NCBI GenBank assembly: GCA_032433765.1
Contig: JAVIAB010000041.1
Location: 77,118,335 to 77,182,334, forward strand
Source: Megaustenia siamemsis
Lineage: Eukaryota > Mollusca > Gastropoda > Stylommatophora > Ariophantidae
Length of the DNA stretch: 64,000 bases
Direction of reading: 5' to 3'
Made by a program: the position numbers and the translations under genes. Every line of letters starts with the position of its first letter. Within the stretch, counting starts at the first letter, position 1. The notes under the pieces were generated by a model that saw nothing but the letters and a program-made list of their open reading frames with translations, was not told the origin of the DNA and searched no databases. This document shows, in pieces, positions 43,640 through 55,640 of this stretch.

Positions 43640-44330
43640 ATGAATGGGCAATACTAGGAATTGATTAATAGAGAAGGGGTGTACTTGACGTTTAATATTA
43701 AAGAAGTGGTGTACAAAAAGTAAAGAGCCCCCGTCCCGCCAAGTGGCGTATAGGGAATATGGTGTTAGTTAACATACATTTTACATACCTTCGGCACATG
43801 ATTTTCGGGGTAATGTGGTCGGTACTACCCCCGTGCCGCTTTTGTTTCCCAGAAAAAAATCCAGTACCCATTAACGGCTGGGTGAACCCGGAAACCGTCG
43901 GTTGGGATCGAACCCTATGTCCTGTCCTTTGTAGTCCAGTTCACTCACCACTGAGCTATCGCGGCTCCCAAAGAAGTGGTGTACTGGAAGTTGAGAACTA
44001 GAGAAATGGTGTACCTGAAGCTGGTATATAGAAGTGATGTACTAGGAGTTGATTAATAGAGAGGTGGTGAAGTAGAAGTTGATTAATCGAGAAGTTGTGT
44101 ACTAGTAGTACATACATAGTGACATGGCCTACTATAAATTGATTAATACAGAAGAGGTGTACTAGAGTTGATATTGAAAGATGTGGTGTACTGGACGGAC
44201 AGTAATATAGAAGTGGTTTCTGTAGGTGGATAGAAAGATAAGGGGTGTACTAGAAGTTGATGAACAGAGAAGAGGTGTACTAAAAATTGATATGGTGAAG
44301 TGTATTCGAGGTATGTGCATACAGAAGTGG
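43640..44330. repeat. Degenerate minisatellite, unit about 31 bp, split by SINE-1
   Basis: Variants of GAAGTGGTGTACTAGAAGTT and GATTAATAGA recur about 12 times outside the SINE. The SINE at 43715-43969 duplicated 15 bp of a unit. Confidence 0.87.
43715..43969 (-). mobile_element. SINE-1 copy b, complete, with 15-bp target duplication
   Basis: The minus strand starts GGGAGCCGCGATAGCTCAGT, with the A box there and the B box GGGTTCGATCCC, and has the same body as 16912-17170. AAAGAAGTGGTGTAC flanks both ends (43700-43714 and 43970-43984). About 255 bp. Confidence 0.94.
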
Positions 44331-44369
44331 GAGGAGGGAGTGAGAAGAAGACGGGTCATCTGAGGAGCA

Positions 44370-45450
44370 TTAATACTTCGACGGGTGAGGCAAGCCATAC
44401 AGGCGATCCTCTAAAGTGAATTGACTGCGGCTGCAAGAGTAAAATAACAACAGGCCGATATCTAGGACATCAATCTTACCCTGATAACCCCTGGAGTTGA
44501 AGTGGGATGCTACAGGGGTGCCTACATGACGGGTGATATCACATATATGTTCACGGCAATTTACACTGAGATGGCATCCAATTTCACGAATGTCGGTAAA
44601 CTTACATCGCTTACATAAATAATGTTGAGCGATATACAAGTGAATCCCTATGTGATCTCAAAAAGAGCATTGAGGAAGAGAACCGTATCTATCCGGAGGA
44701 CGTGGTTGTAATTATTGCATATGCTGCGGTTACAGCGGAATCTTCCACGATTGATGTGGTGGGGGGGGGGCAGGAAGTCGGCTCCTAGCAATAAAGTCAC
44801 GAGGGTTACCATCACGCTTGAAGGTCACTAATGTGGGGTCGGGGAAGAGAAAACGGGTAGGCGAGTCAGAGCGGAGAATGGGGAGGTATTGGTGAATGAT
44901 CATAATCACCGCCTAGTGGTGAGGGTGATGGGTAAGAACGAGCACTATTCTGTCAGAGGGAGGACAGGTAGAGTGGGTAAGAGCAGTATGGCGTGAGGTC
45001 TGTAGAACCCGTCGAGAGTGCACGTAGGAGAGCTGCTTCACGATAGAGTCGTCGGCAGAAGTCGAGCTTTAGGTTGGCATTACGTAGAAAATCTTCAACG
45101 TCCTGGCAAAGGCGACGTAGCTTTGGGAACTACGAATAGGAAAGGGGGTTATTGCAGGATGTCGGGTGAGAAGAGTCGTAGCGGAGGAAACAGTGCGAAT
45201 CGGTAGGTTTGTAGAAGGCAGAGGTGAGTAGACCAGAGGCACATAGAGAAACTGTCATGTCTAGGAAAGATACAGAAGTAGGTGGAAATGTGGAAGGTGA
45301 TGTGGATCTAGGAGTAGATATGTTCAACATACTCGATGAAACGAAAGGTCATTCCTCGAAAAGATCAGTCTGTCCGATGCAGTCACCAATGTACCTACGG
45401 TACATAATGAGAAGGGGGCTCTGGTATGTGTGGATGATCTAGTGCTCGAG
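44370..45450 (-). mobile_element. Penelope-like element relic (RT end and GIY-YIG endonuclease)
   Basis: Read on the minus strand from 45450: a decayed YIDDC-type RT box (GDCIGQTDLFEE), then TSVSFLDMTVSLCASG, SAFYKPTDSHCFLRYDSSHP, then LRRLCQDVEDFLRNANLK and FKRDGNPRDFIARSRLPA. It ends with a GIY-YIG-type endonuclease segment: LCKRCKFTDIREIGCHLS, REHICDITRHVGTPVASHFN. This order (SFLD, KPTDSH, SSHP, then GIY-YIG at the C-terminus) is specific to Penelope-like retroelements. Several frames are used and the 5' half is missing. The 3' side runs into the minisatellite. Confidence 0.87.
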
Positions 45451-46254
45451 GTAACCCATGAAGAGATAACCCATAAGAGATAACCCATAAGAGAGGTAGG
45501 TCCTATTTTGAATGTTGGTTTAGTGCCGAAACGTCATTATTTTTTGTGTTCCTTTTCTTTAAAGCTGTCACTATACCTTGTAGTTGTGTACGTCACACCC
45601 CGTTACAGAATCCTTGCTACAAGCTTTACAGCAACACTACAACTATTTGCCTGTTCACTATTTCTAAACTGTGAGAGCAGTTCTGAGATTGGCTGAGAAA
45701 GATAGGAGAAGAGCAAGTTAAAATCAATTTCCGTTTTTAAGATGGCGGATCTAGACCACGTTTTCTCGATCGCTGCGGAAAGTGCATGCGATGTCTGATT
45801 AATTTTAGTTCTAAATTGCACTCATATGCGTTAAAGTCAAGATGTTGATCTACTTATTACATCTGCGCCGATAAAACAATGTCATACGCCGGCAATATTC
45901 CGTTTGCGACAAATCAAGTGTTGTGAATGCTACCTTCCATCGTCTAGGCTTGTTCTGCGCTTTACGTCACATTGGTGCTGTTCATGCCCGTTGTTTGATT
46001 TGCTTGACGCAAGTTATTTATATGTTCTCATTAATGTGAAATACTTCGTCAGCCGCAGTTTTATCTCTTTAGGGAATTTGCACCGTTTTCTGTTCGTCGT
46101 AGGCTACATTCGCTAGAGTAATCAAGAATCTAAAGGACGTGACATTGCTGTGCATGCGACATTGTTATGTGTGCTACATCATCGTAATGGCTCATCGTAA
46201 ATCCCTAGGCCGGCCTTACGCTAATCTTAGGGTCTGTTGTTTGATGTGCGACGT
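45451..46254. other. Region without a recognised gene
   Basis: A GCCGAAACGTC motif at 45521-45531 is shared with 56730-56740 and often accompanies Penelope-like elements. Short 14-bp repeats (GAGATAACCCATAA) lie at 45462-45494. No gene. Confidence 0.45.
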
Positions 46255-46486
46255 GGATAATCTGACGACTAACTGTGTATTTATATGTTCGGAATTGCAA
46301 TCAACAACGATGGCCTAACATCATCAACCGCTATACATTTTTAAAGAAGTATGACGGTCATCATTTTCAGGAGGACGTGAGCTTCGGGTATTTGGTGGAT
46401 AGGCGGCAGGAACAATTGAAGGCTATGCATGAAAAGTGTTCCTTGTTGCAGTTTCCTCATATTCCCAGTCCAAGGGGACTGGTTGG
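46255..46486. repeat. Dispersed repeat R3, copy 1
   Basis: Shares about 200 bp with 60418-60625 (GATGGCCTAACATCATCAA, GGTGGATAGGCGGCAGGAAC, TTTCCTCATATTCC). SINE-2 begins directly after it. Confidence 0.85.
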
Positions 46487-46787
46487 TCTCGAGGCAAGAC
46501 GCCGGCCTCGGGACAGAGAGGTTGTGGGTTCAAATCTCGGTTACACCGGTTGGGATGTTTTTAATGATTTCTCTCTGCGACAACCACCCCTGGTCCCAGC
46601 AGCGATGCCCGGCTTGAAACGTCAGTTACTCTTCGACGGAAAAAACATGAGTACCTCCGAAGTCGGAGTTTTCTGCCTGTGCGGCGAGGGACCCTTGTGC
46701 ACACGGCTGTCAGGGAAAATGGATTAACACGCAAAATGATGTTCCTAGTCTCTAGGGACTTCGTCAGAGTGTAAAGCTGGCGAACGC

Positions 46788-46831
<44 letters not shown>

Positions 46832-46833
46832 AT
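46487..46833 (+). mobile_element. SINE-2, tRNA-related, with (CAA)n tail
   Basis: The head GGACTGGTTGGTCTCGAGGC (A-box-like) and GTTGTGGGTTCAAATCTC (B box) lie in the first 75 bp. A body of about 230 bp contains TCGACGGAAAAAACATGAG. The tail is about 15 CAA units (46784-46830). It is inserted in repeat R3. No exact target duplication was found. Confidence 0.8.
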
Positions 46834-47485
46834 CAACCAATCAAGTGGATAATATGTTCCATTCATTTCCTTTTACACGTAAGATGGCCCTTGTTGTTTA
46901 TCTTTTAAGCCAATCATTTATCAAGCCCGCGCCAATTGGACCATTTCACCAAATTTCTTTGTCAATCATTTTTCTCCGTGCCTCTATTGGTCGTCCAACA
47001 GCTCTCCTACCACCTGGTGCCCAGTGCGTTGTATATAAAAAGAGAAGATTTCGATAATAAACTTAAGTTAAAGGTTGTATTCACTGAGATCAATTTAATA
47101 TTTTGATCACAGGTTTCAAATCATTTAATGAAAAATCTCAATTTATATTGACCCATGTGGAAACTTTACTTGTTTTGTACATGTGTTATCATTTCTTTCA
47201 TGATTAACGATTAATTTAAGTTTAAGATTTATCCTCAGGTTTGCGGAATAAAAAATGTTTTGATTACTGTGAGAATAGTGTTATAATTATTAATAATTAA
47301 AGTGCGGGAGATGTTGGAATACAGGTAGAAAATTTGATAAAGCTAGTATTTTATTTGACCCCCTGCCCCTGTATTTTTATATCTTTCTAACCATCTGATA
47401 ATACAGAACCATTAATAATTTAGACTTGTGTGGAGTTAGTCAAACTTGCGATAATAGATTAGGAGTTGTTCTAAGTGCGTTCATA
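46834..47485. other. Sequence upstream of the signal-peptide exon
   Basis: No gene or clear promoter motif. AT-rich from 47050. Confidence 0.4.
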
Positions 47486-47555
47486 ATGACAACCTTGATT
47501 GCATCAACATGGTTCCTGTTTGTTTGCCTGATTTGTCCAGGTCTAACAGACGAAG
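47486..47555 (+). CDS. Signal-peptide first exon, probable EGF-family gene 2
   Basis: ATG at 47486 encodes MTTLIASTWFLFVCLICPGL then TDE, a typical secretory signal (hydrophobic core of about 13 residues, small residues before a likely cleavage at PGLTD). The exon ends in phase 1 at a GTAAGC donor (47556). Phase 1 is the entry phase of every F5/8 and EGF exon found here, so it could be exon 1 of a second family member whose next visible exon is the EGF exon at 57666. The 10 kb between is filled by transposons. The link is inferred; the exon alone is short. Confidence 0.5.
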
Positions 47556-48027
47556 GTAAGCTGATTGTTCTCTCGCACTCTTGTAGGGTCTCATATATTT
47601 TCTTTGTTATTCATATTTCTACGGATGTGGAGTCAACATTTTGCTTATGTTTAATGTTGCCACAATAATAAGGTTTGAATGATTATATTAGTCGTTGGTG
47701 TTTTCACATTTATGTGATCTTAATCACTTTATTTGTTACTAAAGTTGCCACAGGGTTTCATTTTTTGTATTTTTTTCTTTGTGCAACCGATGATATCACA
47801 AATTTGTATGCACAAATATCGTGAGTAATAAACATATAGTCATACATATTTTGACATTGTGAAATACAACATTCATGTAGCTATAAATAATTTGTGAATG
47901 ATAAACCGTAATAAACCTTAATAAATCGTCATTTAATAAATAATAATAAATCGGCAAACTCAAATGAACAATTCCGAGCAGCAAAGGCTAGCGCATTATA
48001 TTAACGCATGCTGGAAGCACTGAAAAC
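47556..48027 (+). other. Putative intron start
   Basis: AT-rich. Nothing recognised. Confidence 0.4.
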
Positions 48028-48588
48028 GGCCTTGTCCATGATGCGGGACTTGTTTTCCAATCAAAAAGTACCGATGGTAGGGACTACCATACTGAAATGA
48101 ATGGAAACATTTTCAGGCACTGGTTGGAGAACGATCTTTTACCAATCCTGGAGAGACCTTCATGCATAGTCATGGATAATGCATTATACAACAATGTCGT
48201 ATCAGAGGAAGACAAAGTGCTTACTGCATGAAATACAAAAGAGCAAATTAGGACATGGTTTGCGAATGAAAATGTCAAATTTGACGAGTCATATTTAAAA
48301 CCCGAATTGTTACAACTTGTGAAGAATACGAATAAGAAAAAGGTGTACCATGTTGACAAAATCATTGATAAATACGGCCACACCTCTCTTCAACTCCCTG
48401 CATATCATGCGCACCTTAATCCAATCAAACTTATCTGGGCTCACGTCAAAGGACAAGTTGCAGAACAGAACATGGCGTTTAAAATGTGTGATGTTGAAGT
48501 TCTGACACGCGAGTCTCTCTCAAAAATAAACATTCCGATCTGGAAGAAGTGTGTTGAACATGTGCTGCGGGTGGAAGATGAGTACTAG
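48028..48588 (+). pseudogene. IS630/Tc1-mariner-superfamily transposase relic
   Basis: One frame with a single TGA (after EEDKVLTA, near 48229) encodes GLVFQSKSTDGRDYHTEMNG, ILERPSCIVMDNALYNN (DDE-type Asp in VMDNA), LQLPAYHAHLNPIKLIWAHV (third catalytic block) and WKKCVEHVLRVEDEY. In this family the last block normally reads LNPIELIWA, with the catalytic Glu. Here it is Lys, so even readthrough would give an inactive enzyme. The N-terminal DNA-binding part and first Asp block are missing, and no inverted repeats were found. Confidence 0.82.
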
Positions 48589-49065
48589 AAACGAGATGGA
48601 TTACTATTTGTCCAGCCAGTAATGATTATCAACCTCTTGGAATCGTCAGATTCGGAATGATTAAAATTAAGATGAATTCAATTCCAGCTGCAATTATGAT
48701 GTCATGGGGTCCAAAGGACAAGACTAATTGTAACCAATTGAAATCATGTTTGCAAATACACATAACGAACAACACCCACAATTAAGCACTACGTAGATAC
48801 GCCTCTGACAAGAATTGCAGTCAACTGGAAAATTTAACAAGATTACTATAAACTCTAAAATTTGAATCAACTTGTGTGATATCGTCATAAAAGATCAAAG
48901 GAATTCTCTGATCTGCAAAATCTGTTGTGTTTGTGGAATAAAAAATACCAAAATCTTTGCGTCATCAATATTCTAAGATTGCATGGAAAATTTAAAACCA
49001 AAATAACAAGCGGTTATCACGCAAAACCAATTCAGGTGTGATTATGAATTTCTGAACGGACTATA
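48589..49065. other. Non-coding stretch
   Basis: Nothing recognised. Confidence 0.4.
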
Positions 49066-49528
49066 ACATAAAAACAAATAACACCAGGGCTAAAACTAAG
49101 AATAACAAAATGTTACATCTTCTCAATATTCCTATATAGTGCAGAAACATGGACATTAGACAAGAAAACAGAACAGAGAATTGAAGCCTTTGAAATGTGG
49201 ATATAGAGAAGAATAGGTAGAATTGGATGGAAGGAAAAGAAAACAAACAACGAAGTCTTAAAACAATTGTAAGCACAATTCAAACAAGACAAATGCGATT
49301 TTTGGGTCATGTTAAAAGACACAACAGCCAACTAAAAGTAATCCTGGAGGGGAAAATACACGGTAAAAGACGCAGAGGCAGACCAAGACTAACATGGACG
49401 AATAACATCAAAAGATGGACAAATCAGCCTATGACAACCTACACCATCAAAGCAAGAGACAGAACAGAATGGCGCTTCATGGTAGCCAACCTTCGTTGCG
49501 GAGGCGGCACTCGATGATGATGATGAAA
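49066..49528 (+). mobile_element. NL-A 3' end with (GAT)n tail
   Basis: It reads KLRITKCYIFSIFLYSAETW, EMWI, RRIGRIGWKEKKTN and then TRQMRFLGHVKRH, GKRRRGRPRLTWTNNIKRW and FMVANLRCGGGTR, ending GATGATGATGA at 49528. It is 5'-truncated. It directly abuts an NL-C copy on the opposite strand. Confidence 0.88.
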
Positions 49529-49529
49529 C

Positions 49530-50632
49530 ATAGGTATAGATCTGTTTTCACCTCTATGGCCCTTTCTACTAAAGATCTTATGATATATATGGTATTGTTT
49601 GTACCTTTACCTCCAACAAATCCACACTGTTGATCACTAATGTCTGGACTGATTTTGTTTTGCACTCTTAGCATGATGATTCTTAGTAATAGCTTAGTCG
49701 TGCGACTCATAAGGCTTATTTTCGATGTTCATAGCATTCAGTCGCTACAGATTTATTTGGTAGGTTTATGAATATTGATTTTTTTCATGTCGTCTGTTAT
49801 ATATTCACTGTTGTAGATATCATTCAATATTTTAGCAATTATTTCTATTCCAAAATCACCCATAGCTTCAGTCTCTTCTGTAGATATAGTATCTAGTCCA
49901 GGAAATTTTTGTTGTTGTGTTTCACAATCTCTTTGCATCTCTGCTTTAGCCATTCTTCTATTGTTTCAGTGAATTTTATTTCAATGTATCTAGCCCTTTA
50001 TGCTCATCTTTGTTATCCTTATTTCTTCTTCCTTCTTGTATCCAATAGCTGTAAATTGTCATCTACCATTCATTTATTTCTTGAATTTGAGCTCACTGGT
50101 GGTATGAACTCTTTTAATGTGTGTTGCACTGTTTTTCTATCATTTTCCACTGCTCATCAATGCCTTGTATCATATTTATTGCATTGTATCGGCTCTTAAT
50201 TGTTATGTTATATTTGAGTTGTAACACCTTGTCTGATTTGAGTAAATATAAATTTAACTTGATGTTAACTGAAGCTCGTTTTGCTGCTTTTATTTTTACT
50301 CTAAGCTTTCCTCCAACTGGTACATGATCACTGATTGAATCTGCCCCTGGTATAGTCTTCACACATACCACACTGTTTCTAAATCTGGTGTTTATCATTA
50401 TGTAATCAATTAGATTACGTGCGTTGTCTCTTGGACATGTCCATGTCCACAGACGTCTTGAATGTTGCACAGACCAGGTGTTTCCTATCATCATGTTGTG
50501 TATTCTTACCCACTCAATACATGTGTTACCTCTTTATTTTCTCCCGTCTAAGCCATGATAACCAAACTACTTCCTCAACTCATTCCATTCCTAATTTTGC
50601 GTTGAGATCCTCTAGAACTATAATGTTATCAT
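49530..50632 (-). mobile_element. NL-C endonuclease end and RT start, minus strand
   Basis: Read downward from 50632: endonuclease C-terminus RRLWTWTCPRDNARNLIDYI, RFRNSVVCVKTIPGADSISD (SDH follows), a linker, then RT entry PGLDTISTEETEAMGDFGIE, LMSRTTKLLLRIIMLR and DQQCGFVGGKGTNN, ending at DLYLCFI where NL-A begins. The upper end joins NL-B at about 50632. Confidence 0.85.
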
Positions 50633-52190
50633 AGACAAAGGTGACCTTACGTATTTTTTTAGTTCTGCAATTCTGCAATGACTCTAACTATTGCATGCAT
50701 ACAAAGCCGGCTAGACTTTTTTTTTATCATGCTCATTGAATCACTCAGTAAACAGGCATGGGTGTAGTCTTGTGACTAACCAGAATGCCCTGGTCACTAC
50801 CATCACCTCCATCGTCAAGCTACTCGTGGTTACAACGTATGCACCACTGTCTTACTTGATTATTCTGCCTGCTGGGTGTGCTGTAAATGTCCATGTACTT
50901 CTTTGGTGTCGTATTACAGATTCGTCTGTATAGATGTAGCATCTTTCTCATCGGTGTTATCGCAGCTGAGACCGTTGACCCTGTATTGACCACGACTGAG
51001 TTTGGTTCCCTACTTTTCCTGTTGAGTGTGACAATACATGAGAATGTCTCCTTGAATGACGAAGGCACAGATATCCACTCCTCGCCAACGTTGATTTTGG
51101 TAAATCCACATACCTGTTTGATGACATCTTCTGCTCGCCCACCCATGATTTGCCTCTCTTTATCCTGACGCCTTTGCCTGTGTTGAGCTTGTGTTGCAAT
51201 GGATGCTCTTTATCTGCACTAATCTTCAGGTATGCTCGTGCAATCCAGATCTTTATTATGTCATCTATGGTTGGAAAGTCAAGTAGGTACATCATTGCTA
51301 CACAAGGAGTGTCCCACCCAATCCCCAAGATATTGTGCATGGCTTTATTCTGTATATTCACCAGCCTCTCAATGTGAGTCCGATTGACAGTAAGAATTCC
51401 CAGGGCATACTCGATTGATGCGAGAACTAATCCCAGGAACAGAATAGTAAGTAGCCTCTGCTTGATGTTGGCCACTGCCATGACCTTCAAGGCGGCTAAT
51501 TCTTTGCGGGATTTTGTCATCACATGATCAACGTGTTCCCGAAAACACAGGCTACGATAAAACTATACTCCGTGGTATGTCATCAACATATCCCTGGTCA
51601 CCTCATCAGCTTTCATTCCTGTACCAGTGTGTCCGTATTTACGATATGATGGTTAATGGAGAACTATGAAACGGATGCTTTATTAGGATTACCAAGGCAC
51701 CTGAAACCCAACGTCAGGTAGAAATACGATAGAGTTCGTCTTGCATTTTGAGGCGGTTTCCCAGCTGTCTCTACCCTGTCGATATACTAGAATATCATCA
51801 GCAATAGTCATAGTTCTTCCCCTCCCATCCAGCTGTTGTTCCGTGATCATTATTTTGTACACGTTAAATAGAACTGGTGACAATGGTGAGCCTTGTGGCA
51901 GCCCTGGCCAAATGGAATTTAGCTAGGATGATCAACTTCCACATCTGAATATCACCTTCCCCTGAAACAGTGCAACAGCGATCCATCTAATGAGCAAGGG
52001 CTGCACCGCCAGTTTGATGAGCATATGAATTAGGTATTCAAATGTAACTCTGTTGTATATATCCTCTAGATCTATAGCAGCAGTACATGTCTCATCACGT
52101 CTGTGGAAGCCTTCGAAAACTGCCGCATTCAGCCATGTGTCTTTGTTGTATCTATAACCTCCGAGTGTGGGTGGGAATGCGCGTTTCTGT
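50633..52190 (-). mobile_element. NL-B copy 1 of a head-to-tail series (RT to RNase H start)
   Basis: The minus strand shows TCTAAIDLEDIYNRV, SPVLFNVYKIMITEQQLDG, MTIADDILVYRQGRD (YADD box with Ile for Tyr), then an open stretch with ELAALKVMAVANIKQRLLT, LGLVLASIEYALGI, RLVNIQNKAMHNILGIGWDT and PCVAMMYLLDFPTIDD, then the RNase H start. It is cut at 50633 within RNase H. Confidence 0.85.
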
Positions 52191-52199
52191 TCAATTGAG

Positions 52200-54690
52200 T
52201 TACTGAGTTATTGAGTTATTTGCGGGTCATCATCATTGCACTCCGAACATGTCCATAGGTGCTCAGATCCCCTTCTTAGCAATTCCCGCAGTGTCCAGCG
52301 ACTGATAACTCCAGTTCTATGCTGGTTGATAAATCTTCTTACACGCCCAATAAGTTTCACATTTCTGGCTGTGCCCATCTTAACTCCCATTTTCATCATC
52401 CGAAGAAGTGACGTGCATCTGTGTTTGTCGAAGTCCTGTTCTCTTCCCACATCTCGGAGGGCATTGATGATGTCCGCCCGATCCATTGGTTGCCCGTCCT
52501 CAACGACAGCGCGCAAGCCAACCTGTCCGCTCTTTCATTTCCCCGTACTCCCGCATGTCCAGGGACAAAGGTGACCTTACGTATTTTGGATTTCTGCAAC
52601 GACTCTAACCATTGCATGCGTACAGAGCCCGCCTCCACTTTTTTATCATGCTCATCGAATCACTCAGTATACATGCGTGGGTGTAGTCTTGTGACTCCAA
52701 CATTTGAATGCCATCACTTTCATTGTCATGCTACTCGTGGTCATGACGTATGCACCATTGACTTCGAAGACTATTCTGCCTGTCGAGCGTGCTTTAAATG
52801 CCCATGCACTTTTTTGGTGTCGTCTTACAGATCCGTCTGTATAGATGACTGCATCTTTCTGTGTTATCGCAGATGAGACCGTTGACCTCAGCATTAACCA
52901 CGACCGGGTTCTGTTCCCTACTTTTCCTGTCGAGTGTGACAATACACGAGAATGTCCCTTGAATGACGTTGGCACCGGTATCCACTACTCAACAACTCTG
53001 ATATTGGTAAGCCCACAGACCTGTTTGATGACATCTTCCGCTTGGCCCACCCATGATTTTCCTCTTTTTAACCTGCCACCTTCCCTGTGTTGAGCACGTG
53101 GTGCAATGGATGATGTATATCTGTAGTAATCTTCAGATATGATCGTGCTCTCCAGATCTTGATTCTGTCATCCATGGTTGGAAAGTCAAGAAGATACCTC
53201 ATTGCTACACAGGGAGTGTCCCTTGTACTTCCCAAGATAATGCGCATGGCTTCATTTTGTATTTCCTCCAGCCTATCAATTTGAGTCGTACTGACAGTAA
53301 GAATTACCACGGCATACTCGATTGGTGGACAAATGGATGTTTCTCCAGCAGCTTGCCCGCAGTGTTCTGCATCGTGATGATTCTGTATGCACTAATCTGA
53401 GAATGATCCTAGTTTGTCTTCGGTAACGGTACTAAGTAGCTGTGTAGCCACTACTCCTTAATCTGGCTATTCCGAATGATGGCATTAAAATCTTTGGCCT
53501 GTTTTCTCAAATCGTCGTCAGCTAAATCGCCTATGTCGTCGTACCGAACACCGTCTGGACCAGGAGCTGTGTTGTGTGACCTTTTAAATGATGTGCAAAT
53601 GGTATCGGTTGTCATTGTGAGATCTACTGCCAGCACTACATTCTTACACAATTCTAACAGCGAACACTGCAGCCTCATTTCTTTGGTCAGTCTGCTCAAA
53701 GTAGCGGGCATGCAGGGATTTCCCTTTCCTCTCATCAGATATGTGCCATATCTGGCCTGTGTTCTGAAAGTCTTGTATGCCTATGTATCGTGTTGTGCTA
53801 TTCATGCTCTGATGAAGGCGCCATAATGTGGCTACCGATTTTTCTGTGCACATTATTTTACAGAAATCATCACATTTGGCTTCATTAGCCTGCTTAGCAC
53901 ATAGTTTAAAGTGCAACATTTTTTGGTCGACCTCTTCTTTCAGATGCTTAAATAGCTCAGGTCGTGTTCTTCCATTCTTTCTGGCTTTCTGCCATTTCTT
54001 GGCCGTTTGTCTCTTGTTCCGCCAAGCTTCCTTAACGTCTACTTTCTACCAGGGTGTCTGCGTCCATCTCTCCTCTACTCGTCTACGAGGGGCGCTCTGT
54101 TTCCTATGTATGATTTTGCTAATGATGTCCTGGTCTGTTTTTTCATAGTGGAATGTGTGCAGCTTTCATTTTTGGCTTATATTTCTGCTTTTCTCAAATA
54201 GGAGGACACATGGATAGTGATCACTTCCGTGGAACCCCAGTGCACCCCACTTGCAAACCGGTGCGAAGGTGGAAGACACCAGTGCCAGGTCTATGACACA
54301 ATTAGAGTCCCTTGCTCGATGGCCATTCTTGTTGCCCTTCTATCATTCAAACATACTAAATCGACTAACACTAGTGCCTTTACCAGGTCTTCTCCTTGGT
54401 TGTTGGTTTTGGCGTTATCCCACTATGACGTTCTCTGCCTCGAAGTCGAAGAGATTCTGTCATTGGTGTGTGTCCACCTTCCCATTACATCTATACACAT
54501 TTACAACCACGAACTGAACTGGGATCTGCACCCTAACCACATGTACCTGCAATTCTGCATAGCCCCTCGCAGACATACCAACCTCAGCTGCCACCATATA
54601 GTTGAGCACAAGGATGCCTGACCAAGGTGTCGTCTATTGTAGAAACAATGAAATCCAGAAAAAAAATGCTTATTATCTATGAAGGAGGAA
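52200..54690 (-). mobile_element. NL-B copy 2 (endonuclease end to 3' tail)
   Basis: From 54690 downward: endonuclease remnants (FHCFYNRRHLGQ), a spacer, FCKIMCTEKSVATLWRLHQS, RT entry HNTAPGPDGVRYDDI, the RT C-terminus (EEIQNEAMRIILGSTRDTPC), RNase H (YTDGSVRRHQKSAWAF, TFVPGHAGVRGNERADRLAC) and the tail LRELLRRGSEHLWTCSECND. It ends with (ATG)n and AATAACTC repeats at 52200. The middle of the RT, including its YADD box, is deleted around 53320-53450. Confidence 0.85.
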
Positions 54691-54847
54691 ATAATCATCA
54701 GTATACGCCATGAAATATAACAGTAGTGCACTTGTCACTTCAATCTGTATAGTGTTATTGGAATTGGACTTTATGAAGTTGGCATGATAGTGTTTGGGAT
54801 AAAGAAAATAATTGTATGTGTGTTTTCTGAATTTAGTCAATGGAAAG

Positions 54848-55000
54848 ATAATTGAGTTATTGAGTTATTTGCGGGTCATCATCATTGCACTCCGAACATG
54901 TCCATAGGTGCTCAGATCCCCTCCTCAGCAATTCCCTCAGTGTCTAGCGACTGACGACTCCAGTCACCTGCTCCAGCCAGTACCTGCTGACCTTACCAGT
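54848..55000 (-). mobile_element. NL-B copy 3, 3' tail only
   Basis: It repeats the NL-B terminus (TTGAGTTATTGAGTTATTTG ... TCATCATCATTGCACTCCG) for about 130 bp, nearly identical to 52190-52320. Confidence 0.88.
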
Positions 55001-55013
55001 TCTTGCCTCTGCC

Positions 55014-55260
55014 GATACAAGCTAGATAATACACTGACAATGATTTCATCTCAGATACAAGCTAGATAATACAATGACAATGATTTCATCTCAGATACAA
55101 GCTAGATAACACAATGACAATGATTTCATCTCAGATACAAGCTAGATAATACAATGACAATGATTTCATCTCAGATACAAGCTAGATAACACAATGACAA
55201 TGATTTCATCTCAGATACAAGCTAGATAACACAATGACAATGATTTCATCTCAGATACAC
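55014..55260. repeat. 40-bp tandem repeat, 6 units
   Basis: Unit GATACAAGCTAGATAATACA plus ATGACAATGATTTCATCTCA. Starts are every 40 bp from 55014 to 55214, and a partial seventh unit follows. Confidence 0.96.
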
Positions 55261-55386
55261 GAAACTCAGTAGCATCCGCGGAGACCTTAACAATAGAAGA
55301 TGGAGGGATATATATCTGGACTGATTTTTATCTCTTAACTTTTGCCCGACAACCATAATTGACTTATCTTTTTTCCACGCTCAACT

Positions 55387-55640
55387 GCCAAATGTTTTCA
55401 ATCTCCACAATGCACACATAGTATCTATGTTTCTCGCTGCTATTCCAAATGTTTTCAATCTCCACAATGCACACATAGCATCTATGTTTCTCGCTGCTAT
55501 TCCAAATGTTTTCAATCTCCACAATGCACACATAGTATCTCTGTTTCTCGCTGCTATTCCAAATGTTTTCAATCTCCACAATGCACACATAGTATCTATG
55601 TTTCTCGCTGGGATTCCAAATGTTTTCGATCTTCCCAAAG
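55387..55640. repeat. 57-bp tandem repeat, about 4.4 units
   Basis: Unit TCCAAATGTTTTCAATCTCC ... TATGTTTCTCGCTGCTAT. The period of 57 keeps frames open on both strands (a 19-residue repeat), so the overlapping 85-121-codon frames are not taken as genes. Confidence 0.95.

Noticed and set aside
44757..44772. Long G homopolymer as a regulatory or quadruplex site
   Set aside because: A simple homopolymer inside the Penelope relic, likely slippage; no further support.
49909..54621. Numerous plus-strand frames of 65-151 codons
   Set aside because: They are antisense shadows of NL-C and NL-B coding sequence.
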